A stretch of 34,075 nucleotides of DNA from Micavibrio sp. (GCA_002687495.1 NZAJ01000048.1:1-34075); one strand, 5' to 3'; numbered from the stretch's first letter, positions 17,813 to 25,657 are shown. Notes: generated by a model not told the origin, from the sequence alone. Numbers and translations: made by a program.

Positions 17813-18664
17813 ATGGCACGCAGAAAAATGATCTATGAAGGTAAAGCCAAAATCATTTATGAAGGATCAGAGCCGGGCACAGTCATTCAATATTTCAAAG
17901 ATGACGCAACAGCCTTTAATGCTGAAAAGAAAGCCGTGATTAATGGTAAGGGTGTTTTAAATAACCGCATCTCTGCGCATTTGATGACTAAGCTCGAAGC
18001 TATCGGCATTCCAACGCATTTCATTAAATCAATTAACATGCGTGAGCAGCTTGTGCGCTCTGTTGAAATTATCCCCCTAGAAGTCGTTGTGCGTAATGTT
18101 GCAGCAGGCTCTCTCGTTAAGCGTTTAGGCCTAGAAGAAGGGGAAATCCTACAGCGCCCGCTTGTTGAATATTACTACAAAAAAGATGAGCTCGGTGATC
18201 CTATGATCTCTGAAGAGCATATCATGACATTTGGCTGGGCTGATCCATATGAGATGGAAGAGATCGTGGCAATGGCATGGCGCGTTAATGACTATTTAAG
18301 CGGTTTATTCTCAGGCATCGGCTTGACATTGGTCGACTTTAAATTGGAGTTTGGCCGCATTTATGGCGAGTATGGCGAGGTTTACATCGTGCTAGCGGAT
18401 GAGCTTTCTCCTGATAACTGCCGTTTGTGGGATTCTAAGACAGGTGAAAAGCTTGATAAAGACCGCTTCCGTTTTGATCTGGGTGATCTTGTCGAGGGTT
18501 ATCAATATATCGCAGAAAAGCTTGGCCTTATCCCAGAGGGCGGGATTGTTAAAGGCGGCGATGTGAATGAGAAGTTGCTTGAAAACCTAGACCTGATTGA
18601 AAACGAGTTGGCTGCTAAACGTAAGCTACGTGATATCAAGGGCGGAAAACCTAGAAAAATATAA
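17813..18664 (+). CDS. purC: SAICAR synthetase
   Basis: Phosphoribosylaminoimidazole-succinocarboxamide synthase, which joins aspartate to CAIR with ATP in purine synthesis. Signatures include [11 protein letters not shown] near the start, [15 protein letters not shown], the motif [18 protein letters not shown], and [10 protein letters not shown] followed by [14 protein letters not shown]. The usual family end ([12 protein letters not shown]) is reached near residue 240, and about 43 further residues, charged and helical, extend the C-terminus; this adds to the normal length. The start has AAAGGAT upstream. It is divergently placed from the ATPase inhibitor gene and alone on its strand. Confidence 0.96.
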   Translation: MARRKMIYEGKAKIIYEGSEPGTVIQYFKDDATAFNAEKKAVINGKGVLNNRISAHLMTKLEAIGIPTHFIKSINMREQLVRSVEIIPLEVVVRNVAAGSLVKRLGLEEGEILQRPLVEYYYKKDELGDPMISEEHIMTFGWADPYEMEEIVAMAWRVNDYLSGLFSGIGLTLVDFKLEFGRIYGEYGEVYIVLADELSPDNCRLWDSKTGEKLDKDRFRFDLGDLVEGYQYIAEKLGLIPEGGIVKGGDVNEKLLENLDLIENELAAKRKLRDIKGGKPRKI

Positions 18665-18675
18665 AGCCTTGAAGC

Positions 18676-18709
18676 GGCTAGCTCGAGTAAGAATAAACTC
18701 GAGTTAGCC
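18676..18709. terminator. Long hairpin between convergent purC and nadK
   Basis: GGCTAGCTCGAGT (18676-18688) pairs with ACTCGAGTTAGCC (18697-18709) with a single G-T pair, forming a 13-pair stem around an eight-base loop. There is no T tract on either side, and the left arm of the nadK stop lies inside it. It could end or stabilise both convergent messages. Confidence 0.5.
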
Positions 18710-19462
18710 TGTAAATTGCTCTTTAAAAATACGTTCTTCAAGTGTGTTATCTGGATCATAAAGTAGGGTCTTTGTGATCTTACGCGCCTCTTTGATTAAA
18801 ACTTCACGCACATGACGCACTTCTTTAGAATCCGCGCTCACGGATACAGGGCGTTCAACTGACTTTTTAACTTCAAATAAAATTTTTGAGTTATTGCGAA
18901 GGACAGCCCCCGGCCAACGTCTAGGACGAAAAGCAGAAATCGGTGTGAGGTTCAAAACATTCGCATCCATTGGCAAAATATGCCCGCCCGCAGAGGAATT
19001 ATAAGCCGTAGAGCCTACGGGCGTAGAGACCATCACCCCATCACAGACAAGCTCATCAATGCGAACAACATCATTCACACTAATGCGAATTTTAGCTGAA
19101 TTATGCGTTTCTCTCAAAAGAGAGACTTCATTAAAAGCAACTTGCTTATGCTTCTTACCGTCTTTATCTGTCGCTGTCATATGTAACGGGTGAATATTGA
19201 AACGCTTAGCATTTTGAATGCGCTCAAAAAGTCCGTCTTTCTTATGCTCATTGAGCAAAAAACCGAGCGTGCCGAGATTCATGCCATAAAGCGGCGCAGC
19301 ATAATCTTCATATTCATGCAGGGCTTGAAGCATTGTTCCATCGCCGCCAAGCACTACAATCGCATCAGCCTCTTCAGGGCTAACATGACCATATGTGCTT
19401 TTGAGCTCTTCTAATGCTTTTTGTGCTCGAGGCTTTTTCCCGGCGAAATAGGCAAGTTTCAT
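18704..19462 (-). CDS. nadK: NAD kinase
   Basis: Phosphorylates NAD+ to NADP+. The glycine-rich VVLGGDGTMLQALHE near residue 38, the conserved FNEVSLLR, and VCDGVMVSTPVGSTAYNSSAGG are the family's substrate and catalytic motifs. The 252-residue form lacks an N-terminal extension, which is usual for alphaproteobacteria. The start overlaps the stop of the upstream HTH-phosphoribosyltransferase gene by four bases, so the pair forms one leftward operon linking pyrimidine salvage or synthesis and NADP supply. Confidence 0.95.
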   Translation of the reverse strand: MKLAYFAGKKPRAQKALEELKSTYGHVSPEEADAIVVLGGDGTMLQALHEYEDYAAPLYGMNLGTLGFLLNEHKKDGLFERIQNAKRFNIHPLHMTATDKDGKKHKQVAFNEVSLLRETHNSAKIRISVNDVVRIDELVCDGVMVSTPVGSTAYNSSAGGHILPMDANVLNLTPISAFRPRRWPGAVLRNNSKILFEVKKSVERPVSVSADSKEVRHVREVLIKEARKITKTLLYDPDNTLEERIFKEQFTG

Positions 19463-20370
19463 GCCTCAGGCTCCCAGCTATTTGGGTCTTTCAAGAAAGA
19501 TTCAACAGACTTTAATGTTGCCTTATCGAAATATTTCTCTGCCTTAGCCAATGCAAGCACATCCCACCAAGTAGCAAGGGAAAGCAAATTGATTCCCATT
19601 TTTTCCATGTTTTCTTCGCTCGCTGGGAAAATACCATAGTGAAAGATTACAAATGTATGGCTTACTTCTGCATCAGCCATTCTCAAGGCGTTGATGAAAA
19701 TCTCTTTACTGCCGCCATCGGTTTGCAAATCTTCAACCAAGATCACTTTAGGCTTGCTGCCATCTTCCATTTTTTCAGGAAGATGTCCTTCAATTTGTCC
19801 CATGCGTCCATAGCCCTTAGGGGCTTTGCGCACATAAATCATAGGCTTTTCAACACGATCTGCGATAAAAGCACCATAAGGAATACCAGCCGTTTCACCG
19901 CCAGCCACATAGTCTATATTCTCTAAGCCAATTTCGTTGCTAATGAGCTGCGCTGCCGCATTCATAAGCTTTGAGCGTGCTTCAGGGAAAGAAACAAGGC
20001 GGCGGCAATCAATATAAACTGGAGATTGGCGTCCGGATTTAAGTGTGAAAGGCTCTTTCGCATTGAACAGAACAGATTTTGTATCAAGCAAAATCTTCGC
20101 AGTCATCTTAGCCATTTCGCCCTTATCAAAGGGCGCGGCTGTGACACCAATCAACGCGATAAAGTCTGACATCGTGCAATTAGTGGCAGCTAGAATTTTA
20201 GAAATACTCTCTGTTGAAGGCCAGCGCGGTTTGTCATCCGGGCTGAAACGCTTGCTTTTGTTAAATGAGGTCGGATCCAGTCCCGCATGTTTCGCCAGGC
20301 CTGAAGGGGAGTAACCGTACTTAGTTGCTAGCCTATCAATTGCTAGCCAAATTTCATCGTGAGTCAACAT
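19459..20370 (-). CDS. pyrE: HTH domain fused to orotate phosphoribosyltransferase
   Basis: A 303-residue two-domain protein. Residues 1-75 are a Cro/CI-like helix-turn-helix (YSPSGLAKHAGLDPTSFNKS, then RWPSTESISKILAATNC) of the kind found at the front of S24 repressor-peptidases in alphaproteobacteria. Residues about 88-303 are an orotate phosphoribosyltransferase: FTLKSGRQSPVYIDCRR, the flexible loop VRKAPKGYGRMGQIEG, and the PRPP-binding loop VILVEDLQTDGGS (209-221), all intact, so catalysis to OMP is expected. The ATG at 20370 lacks a ribosome site, whereas an internal ATG at 20115 (M86) follows AAGGG by four bases and would give a plain PyrE. Both products are possible. The pairing of domains recalls PurR, an HTH-PRTase regulator, though the folds used differ. 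Confidence 0.9.
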   Translation of the reverse strand: MLTHDEIWLAIDRLATKYGYSPSGLAKHAGLDPTSFNKSKRFSPDDKPRWPSTESISKILAATNCTMSDFIALIGVTAAPFDKGEMAKMTAKILLDTKSVLFNAKEPFTLKSGRQSPVYIDCRRLVSFPEARSKLMNAAAQLISNEIGLENIDYVAGGETAGIPYGAFIADRVEKPMIYVRKAPKGYGRMGQIEGHLPEKMEDGSKPKVILVEDLQTDGGSKEIFINALRMADAEVSHTFVIFHYGIFPASEENMEKMGINLLSLATWWDVLALAKAEKYFDKATLKSVESFLKDPNSWEPEA

Positions 20371-20429
20371 AGGAGGATAGTCCCATTTTTACGCGCAAAA
20401 ATAAATAGGAATAAAATCTTATTTTTTCC

Positions 20430-20476
20430 TTGACTTCATAATAATCTTATAGCATAAAAGAGAACATAAAGGGAAC
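20430..20476 (+). promoter_or_regulatory. Promoter overlapping a LexA-like (SOS) box at the prophage edge
   Basis: TTGACT (20430-20435) and CATAAA (20453-20458) are spaced by 17 bases and point into the phage cassette. Immediately downstream, GAAC (20462-20465), seven bases, GAAC (20473-20476) matches the alphaproteobacterial LexA operator GAAC-N7-GAAC and would cover the start of transcription. The site also lies 92 bases upstream of the divergent HTH-OPRT gene. Confidence 0.5.
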
Positions 20477-20517
20477 ACTTGTATCCAAAATAAATATAAA
20501 AAAGAGATTTAGAAGAC

Positions 20518-20982
20518 ATGAGCAAAATGAAAAATAAAATAAATCAATATGATAGTGCTGATCTTGGTAAAGAGCTTCACCCTTTTGAGGATGCACAAGA
20601 AGCATGGTTTTGGTTCATATCTGCTCAACAAGCTAAGAATGAAGGGGCTAAATTTGTAGCGGGACAAAGTGTGTATAACCGTCCATGCGAGCCAATTGAT
20701 ATCTTGAAGACGCTTGATCGTCTTTATCGTAAGCGCCGCCTTCAAAAAGATCACTTACTCGTCTTGCGCCATTATGGCCGCCGTTACATGGCGCCAGACC
20801 CACGACGCGTTAAGGAACAACGCAGCTATTACCTTTGGCAAGAAGCGCTAGAGTGTCTGGGTGAGGCTTTAGAGACTAAAGGCATTATTAAAGCGCAGCG
20901 CCAGCCTCACGAAAATTGGGCGCAAGAAGCCTTACTGTTTGAAAATCAATATCCAACAACATTGAATGGGGAGAGATTCTAA
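20518..20982 (+). CDS. Phage-associated hypothetical protein, possible regulator
   Basis: A 154-residue basic protein at the head of the cassette. I recognise no named domain. The centre (CEPIDILKTLDRLYRKRRLQ, then DHLLVLRHYGRR and PDPRRVKEQRSYYLWQEALECL) is helical and reads like a helix-turn-helix or antitermination-type protein, and similar short proteins occur in front of portal genes in alphaproteobacterial phage islands (from memory). Its position directly behind the SOS-like promoter fits a regulatory role. The ribosome site AGAAG is close to the ATG; a second ATG at codon 4 is possible. Its stop shares a base with the next start. Confidence 0.72.
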   Translation: MSKMKNKINQYDSADLGKELHPFEDAQEAWFWFISAQQAKNEGAKFVAGQSVYNRPCEPIDILKTLDRLYRKRRLQKDHLLVLRHYGRRYMAPDPRRVKEQRSYYLWQEALECLGEALETKGIIKAQRQPHENWAQEALLFENQYPTTLNGERF

Positions 20983-21467
20983 TGAATATTCAAAAATCAG
21001 AACACACAAAAGCTTATGTTATTTTTAGCCCGCAAGCGGATTTACCATGGCTGAAAGTTTTAAAGGTTGGGTTTAGGCATTGCGCGATCATTATGAATGA
21101 TGGGCAGCATTGGCTCACGATTGATCCGCTCTCTAACTACACTGAAATCCTAGTGCATGATATGCCCGCGGACTTTGATCTGCCGGCATGGATGAGGCGG
21201 CGAGGTCATATGGTCGTTGAAGCGGAGATTTCAAAGCCATGTAAAACTGCACCAATAGGAGTTTTTAGCTGTGTTGAAGCCGTAAAACGTGTGCTTGGTA
21301 TTCATAACCGTTTTGTGATTACGCCTTATCAACTCTACCGCTATTTGATGCGCGCAAATGAAGCGAAAGCGAAAAAATCTAGCGCATATGAGCATCAAAA
21401 TAACGGCCTTAATACAATCGATTATTCTAACCTCTTTACGCAAGGAGCCTTACAATGGGAAGCTTAA
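20982..21467 (+). CDS. Possible permuted papain-fold cysteine peptidase (phage)
   Basis: 161 residues, hypothetical. A His in GFRHCAIIMNDGQHWLTIDPL comes before a Cys in GVFSCVEAVKRVLGI, which is the order of active residues in circularly permuted NlpC/P60-like (papain-fold) proteins; the CVEAVK helix is typical of the cysteine helix. No signal peptide is present. In the phage setting it could act on peptidoglycan or as a processing peptidase. The function is inferred from motif order only. It overlaps both neighbours (1 base before, 13 bases after), so it belongs to the same transcript. Confidence 0.65.
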   Translation: MNIQKSEHTKAYVIFSPQADLPWLKVLKVGFRHCAIIMNDGQHWLTIDPLSNYTEILVHDMPADFDLPAWMRRRGHMVVEAEISKPCKTAPIGVFSCVEAVKRVLGIHNRFVITPYQLYRYLMRANEAKAKKSSAYEHQNNGLNTIDYSNLFTQGALQWEA

Positions 21468-21724
21468 GCTCTCGCGCCTCTAGCGCAGCCTCAACCCCTA
21501 AAATTGTCTATGTGAATACGCCCTCTGTCTCTACGAATGATACAGGGCAAGATGAGAACGAAACCAATAATGAAATCGACGATGCCTTAAGTGCATCCGA
21601 AGAAAGAAGCGAAGATTTATTGCGCCGCAAACGCGGAACGTTTGGCACAATCCAAACGTCTTTAGGCGGCGTGTTGAATGACATTACGTCACAAGTGCAG
21701 CGCAAAACATTGCTGGGCGAATAG
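21455..21724 (+). CDS. Small phage hypothetical protein
   Basis: 89 residues, rich in Ser, Thr, Asn and Glu in the first half and probably disordered there, with a more ordered end (LLRRKRGTFGTIQTSLGGVL, then RKTLLGE). The final RKTLLGE recurs, as far as I recall, in small proteins beside portal genes in alphaproteobacterial T7-like prophages. No function is known. It overlaps the preceding gene by 13 bases with AAGGAG upstream. Confidence 0.65.
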   Translation: MGSLSSRASSAASTPKIVYVNTPSVSTNDTGQDENETNNEIDDALSASEERSEDLLRRKRGTFGTIQTSLGGVLNDITSQVQRKTLLGE

Positions 21725-21796
21725 CAAAAAAGCCAGCCTTCTAGAGCCTATTGAAAACTAAGCTCTACAGACCTTAATCTATAAGGATAATAAATC

Positions 21797-23371
21797 ATGA
21801 CATTACAAATATTAGAAACTCAGCGCGATGAGCCTGAGATTGTTCAAGCGCGCTTAAAGTCTGTTATGCGCCGCTATGAAGCTGCGATGAAAAAGCGAGG
21901 CGGCTGGGAAAATATATGGCAGGAATGCTATGATTATGCACTCCCGCAACGCGGCGGCTTTACGCATAAGCCTCTTAACGGTGCGCGTAAAAAAGATCAT
22001 ATCTATGACGCGACAGCCATGGATGCAGCTGATAGGCTTGCGGCCTCAATGCTTGGGAATTTAACGCCTAGCTGGTCGCAATGGTTTGGCTTGAAACCTG
22101 GACCAGCTGTTAGTGATAAAGAAGCCGAGCGTTTAGCACCCGTCTTGGAAAAAGCGGCTCGGGCTGTGCAGGATCATTTTGATCGCTCGAATTTTGCCGT
22201 GGAAGTGCATCAGTGCTATCTCGACCTCATTGTCGGGGGGACAGCAAGTCTAGTCTTTGAAGAATCTGAGCCGGGAAGTTTTTCGGCTTTTAATTTTGCA
22301 GCTATACCGCTGACCCATCTGGTTTTAGAAGAGGGGGTTAATGGTACGCTTGATGGAGCTTATCGCCAAATGGAGCTTTCTTTAGGGCAGCTCAATGCCC
22401 GTTATGAAGACGCTATTATTCCCGATGAAGTTTATAATCGTGCCTCCCGTGATCCCCAAGCACGTTTTAAGGTGCTGGAAGCAATCATGCCTGATGAGCT
22501 TGTCTATAGCTATCACGCCATATTGATGGATGTGGGTGATGCGCCATATTTACTGAGCAATGGCCGCTTTAATAGCTCGCCAATTATTTCTTTCCGTTGG
22601 CTAAAAAGCCCAGGTGAGATTTATGGCCGCTCGCCTGTGATGAAGGCGCTGCCAGATATTAAAACAGCCAATAAAGTTGTCGAGCTGATTTTGAAAAATG
22701 CGTCGATCTCAGTAACAGGAATCTGGCAAGCTGATGATGATGGCGTGCTAAATCCAGCAAATATAGATTTAACACCAGGCAGTATAATCCCCAAAGCCAT
22801 AGGCTCTAAGGGGCTGCAGCCACTTTCTATGCCCGGCAGTTTTGACGTCTCGCAGCTTGTTCTTGAGAGTTTGCATTCGCGCATAAGATCAGCGCTTCTC
22901 TCTGATAAATTGGCGCCGATTTCTGGGCCTTCTATGACAGCAACCGAGGTGTTGGAGCGCTCTGCGGAGATGGCTTTGGTCTTGGGTGCGACATATGGGC
23001 GTCTGCAATCAGAGCTTCTAACGCCGCTTATAAAACGCGCTTATATGATTTTAAAACGCAGAGGCGAAGTGCCTGATATCGATCTTGATGGACGTTATGT
23101 GATGGTTGATTATCGCTCACCTTTGGCGCGCTCACAAGCGCAGCGCAATGTGCAAAATACACTCAGCTGGATAAATTCTGTCATGGCGATGGGCCCTGAA
23201 GCGCAAGCAGCTATGAATCTACCCAAAGCGGCGCGCTATCTGGGAGATGTACTAGGCGTACCAAGCGATCTTATTCGTAAGCAAGACCCAGTTGTAACGC
23301 TCGCGCAAAATGTGAAGCAAGATGCTGAAAAGCTTAGTGCGCAATCTCAATCTTCAACCATAAAGGAGTAA
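21797..23371 (+). CDS. Portal (head-tail connector) protein, T7 gp8-like
   Basis: Dodecameric ring at the packaging vertex of a podovirus. The 524 residues match T7 gp8 in size (536). Family features include the N-terminal WENIWQECYDYALPQ, DATAMDAADRLAASMLGNLTP, the stem-region PGEIYGRSPVMKALPDIKTAN and MTATEVLERSAEMALVLGATYGRLQSELL in the C-terminal part. AAGGATAATAAATC precedes the ATG. The scaffold gene follows by 6 bases. Confidence 0.93.
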   Translation: MTLQILETQRDEPEIVQARLKSVMRRYEAAMKKRGGWENIWQECYDYALPQRGGFTHKPLNGARKKDHIYDATAMDAADRLAASMLGNLTPSWSQWFGLKPGPAVSDKEAERLAPVLEKAARAVQDHFDRSNFAVEVHQCYLDLIVGGTASLVFEESEPGSFSAFNFAAIPLTHLVLEEGVNGTLDGAYRQMELSLGQLNARYEDAIIPDEVYNRASRDPQARFKVLEAIMPDELVYSYHAILMDVGDAPYLLSNGRFNSSPIISFRWLKSPGEIYGRSPVMKALPDIKTANKVVELILKNASISVTGIWQADDDGVLNPANIDLTPGSIIPKAIGSKGLQPLSMPGSFDVSQLVLESLHSRIRSALLSDKLAPISGPSMTATEVLERSAEMALVLGATYGRLQSELLTPLIKRAYMILKRRGEVPDIDLDGRYVMVDYRSPLARSQAQRNVQNTLSWINSVMAMGPEAQAAMNLPKAARYLGDVLGVPSDLIRKQDPVVTLAQNVKQDAEKLSAQSQSSTIKE

Positions 23372-23377
23372 AGTATA

Positions 23378-24037
23378 ATGACTGAAGAAACGAGTAACCT
23401 CTTAATCGAAGATGTCGATCCGGCAATCATTCCAGATAAATTTAAAAACCCTGAAAGCGGCGCGCTGCGTCTTGAAGCGCTTGTGAATTCATATGCTGCG
23501 CTTGAGCGTAAAATGTCATCTGCCCCTTCAGTACCCAAAACGCCTGATGAGTATTGCATTAAATGCGATCACGGTCTTTTTGAAGCTGATGCAGATGTGA
23601 ATGATCGCTTATATCGCTCCGGCTTTACACAGGAGCAGGCACAAGCAGTATATGATTTAGCCGCTGAAAAAATGCTGCCGATGATGAAAGAGCTAGCGCA
23701 CGATTTTGCGGCTGATCGAGAGTTGGAAAAGCTTGTCTCTCATTTTGGTGGGCAAGAGCAGTGGCGTATGGTTTCTAAGCAATTACTCTCATTTGGTAAA
23801 AAGAATTTGCCTTCTGATGTGCTTGAGAACTTAGCCAGCTCTTATGAAGGGGTTTTGGCTCTTCACCGTATGATGAAGACGGAAGAGCCAAGTTTAAAGC
23901 GTGCAGACACGCCAGTAAATCATGTGCAAGATGCTGATCTGCAATCTATGATGCGAGACCCGCGCTATTGGAAAGATAAAGACCCTGCATATATTGCAAA
24001 GGTGACAGAAGGCTTTAAACAGCTATACGGAGAGTAG
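23378..24037 (+). CDS. Capsid assembly scaffolding protein, T7 gp9-like
   Basis: Internal scaffold that guides procapsid assembly. 219 residues, acidic in the first half, with the frequent scaffold phrase PDEYCIKCDHGLFEADADVNDRLYRSGFTQEQAQAVYDLA followed by helical segments and a C-terminal DPRYWKDKDPAYIAKVTEGFKQLYGE, the type of end that binds capsid. It is shorter than T7 gp9 (about 307). The position between portal and capsid supports the call. The AGGAG ribosome site is ten bases upstream. The convergent PilZ gene ends 10 bases beyond the stop. Confidence 0.85.
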   Translation: MTEETSNLLIEDVDPAIIPDKFKNPESGALRLEALVNSYAALERKMSSAPSVPKTPDEYCIKCDHGLFEADADVNDRLYRSGFTQEQAQAVYDLAAEKMLPMMKELAHDFAADRELEKLVSHFGGQEQWRMVSKQLLSFGKKNLPSDVLENLASSYEGVLALHRMMKTEEPSLKRADTPVNHVQDADLQSMMRDPRYWKDKDPAYIAKVTEGFKQLYGE

Positions 24038-24047
24038 GGCGGAGAGG

Positions 24048-24458
24048 CTATTGAGCCATTTGCGAGTGTGCAAATTCTTCGTTCATGCATTCATTCAGAA
24101 TAGACTCGAAGTTTTTGCGCCCTTTGCCTGTTAAAGGTGCAAATTGAAAAGCGATGTTGTTTGAGTTCTTGCGAATAACGCGCGCGAGCTGAGTGACGTC
24201 TCTCATATCATTTTCAAATTTGAATTTGATAGTGAGGCCAATCTCATCATCAACAGAGAATAGGCGTTCATCAGCGCGGATTAACGCCCCACCGATTGAC
24301 CAGTTTTGTATAGGGTAGACTTTGTTTTCAATTAAAGCCACGCAACGATCATTATCACGACGCTGATGACGTCGCTGATGCGTTTCAAGCTCACTGAATG
24401 GTAAGCTCTGGCCATTATTATTATTGGCATTTAAAGTTTTGAAAAAACGACTAAACAT
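24048..24458 (-). CDS. PilZ-domain protein, antisense cargo gene in the phage cassette
   Basis: Predicted c-di-GMP receptor of 136 residues. The PilZ hallmarks are R34-xxx-R38 in RRDNDR and N52-x-S54-x-x-G57 in QNWSIGGALI, both needed for c-di-GMP binding. A charged low-complexity linker (ANNNNGQ) precedes the domain, and there is no membrane segment. It is the only leftward gene in the phage cassette, lying between scaffold and capsid, which points to a separately expressed cargo (moron-like) gene. Its promoter should be in 24459-24590. Binding partners are unknown. Confidence 0.85.
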   Translation of the reverse strand: MFSRFFKTLNANNNNGQSLPFSELETHQRRHQRRDNDRCVALIENKVYPIQNWSIGGALIRADERLFSVDDEIGLTIKFKFENDMRDVTQLARVIRKNSNNIAFQFAPLTGKGRKNFESILNECMNEEFAHSQMAQ

Positions 24459-24594
24459 TGTCGCCTATCTCCCTGCAAAAAATACACTCTACACTTTTAT
24501 TTAATATATGTAAAGTTTGTATATAATTCAATTGTGTCAATTATATGGCATATATTAGAGAGAAGTAAAATAATCAAGAAAATAACGCAAAAAC

Positions 24595-24623
24595 TTGACT
24601 TTTTATGATTTTATTCCTACAAT
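24595..24623 (+). promoter_or_regulatory. Strong promoter upstream of the capsid gene
   Basis: TTGACT (24595-24600) and TACAAT (24618-24623) are spaced by exactly 17 bases. Transcription would start near 24630, giving the capsid gene a leader of about 165 bases. Needed because the antisense PilZ gene separates the capsid from the portal transcript. Confidence 0.65.
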
Positions 24624-24659
24624 TGGGTGTAAATATCACTATTGCATGTAAAATTAAAA

Positions 24660-24756
24660 GAAGCGCAGATAACCTTTTGTAAAGCCTGCAGCTTCCCCGT
24701 TTCGGTCCTGTGAAGAAAAATTCACAGATAAACCCATACGAAGATCGGGCTTCGTA
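24660..24756 (+). promoter_or_regulatory. Three-hairpin leader of the capsid mRNA
   Basis: Three successive stems lie between promoter and capsid start: 24660-24668 with 24686-24695 (nine pairs, one bulged A); 24708-24714 with 24721-24727 (CTGTGAA/TTCACAG, loop GAAAAA); and 24737-24743 with 24750-24756 (TACGAAG/CTTCGTA, loop ATCGGG). The last two have perfect seven-pair stems and six-base loops. None is followed by a T run, so they look like RNA-stabilising or regulatory elements, not terminators. Apart from these and the promoter, 24459-24795 shows nothing else. Confidence 0.5.
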
Positions 24757-24795
24757 ACCCTTCCATAAACATATTAACCAAAAAGGAAATGCCTT

Positions 24796-25632
24796 ATGTC
24801 TACATCCATAGACCAGGCCTTCATTAAGCAGTTCGAAAAAGAAGTGCATATGGCCTATCAGCGTCAGGGTTCTAAGTTAAGAAACACTGTGCGCACAATC
24901 AATAATGTTAACGGCTCCAGCGCGGTCTTTCAAAAGATCGGTAAGGGCACGGCCTCGACTAAATCCACGCATGGCATGGTGCCGGTGATGAATCTAGATC
25001 ACTCTAATATCGAGGTGATTTTAGAGGATTTCTATGCCGGAGATTGGATCGATCGTTTGGATGAGCTAAAGCTCAATATCGATGAGCGTCAAGTAATCGC
25101 CGCTGCTGGTGCGAGTGCTTTAGGCCGCAAAACAGATGAGTTAATCCTAAGCGCCTTAGAAGACGCATCAAGCAATACGATCGCTGATGGGAATGAGGGC
25201 ATGACAAAAGCCAAGATCTTAGAAGCTTTTGAAATGTTCGGAGAAGCGGATGTGCCCGATGATGGCCAGCGCTTCTGTATTGTTGGCTGGAAGCAATGGT
25301 CAGAATTACTGACAATTGAAGAGTTTATCAACGCTGATTACGTCGGCACAGACTCGCTTCCTTTCTCAGGCGTCACGCAGGCCAAGATGTTCCTCGGCAC
25401 GCTCTTTATTCCTCATTCAGGCTTGCCTGTAGATGAGAACGATATCCGCTCATGCTTCTGGTATCACAAAACCGCTGTGGGTCACGCAAGTGCTTCCGAT
25501 GTGGAAACAGATGTGACATGGCATGGCGATCGCGCTGCGCATTTCGTCAATAACATGATGAGCCAAGGCGCTGGCCTAATAGATGAAGCAGGCGTGATTG
25601 TCATTAACTGCGATGAAACGCCAGACGCGTAG
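24796..25632 (+). CDS. Major capsid protein
   Basis: Main head protein of the podovirus-like particle, 278 residues. It starts with STSIDQAFIKQFEKEVHMAYQRQGSKLRNTVR, then a capsid-type N-arm and strands, with FYAGDWIDRLDELKLNIDERQVIAAAGASALGRKTDELIL matching the spine-helix region of this capsid family, and ending VNNMMSQGAGLIDEAGVIVINCDE. It is smaller than T7 gp10A (345). AAAGGA lies nine bases upstream of the start. Its position after the scaffold and before the decoration and tail genes fits. Confidence 0.9.
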   Translation: MSTSIDQAFIKQFEKEVHMAYQRQGSKLRNTVRTINNVNGSSAVFQKIGKGTASTKSTHGMVPVMNLDHSNIEVILEDFYAGDWIDRLDELKLNIDERQVIAAAGASALGRKTDELILSALEDASSNTIADGNEGMTKAKILEAFEMFGEADVPDDGQRFCIVGWKQWSELLTIEEFINADYVGTDSLPFSGVTQAKMFLGTLFIPHSGLPVDENDIRSCFWYHKTAVGHASASDVETDVTWHGDRAAHFVNNMMSQGAGLIDEAGVIVINCDETPDA

Positions 25633-25657
25633 AGACGCATAGAAAGGAAATTAAGAT

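Noticed and set aside
19639-19926. 95-codon plus-strand frame opposite the HTH-OPRT gene
   Set aside because: It lies wholly inside the conserved OPRT coding region on the other strand and resembles no protein.
20371-20517. Left attachment site of the prophage
   Set aside because: No tRNA or integrase is nearby and the right end is outside the window, so no direct repeat can be tested.
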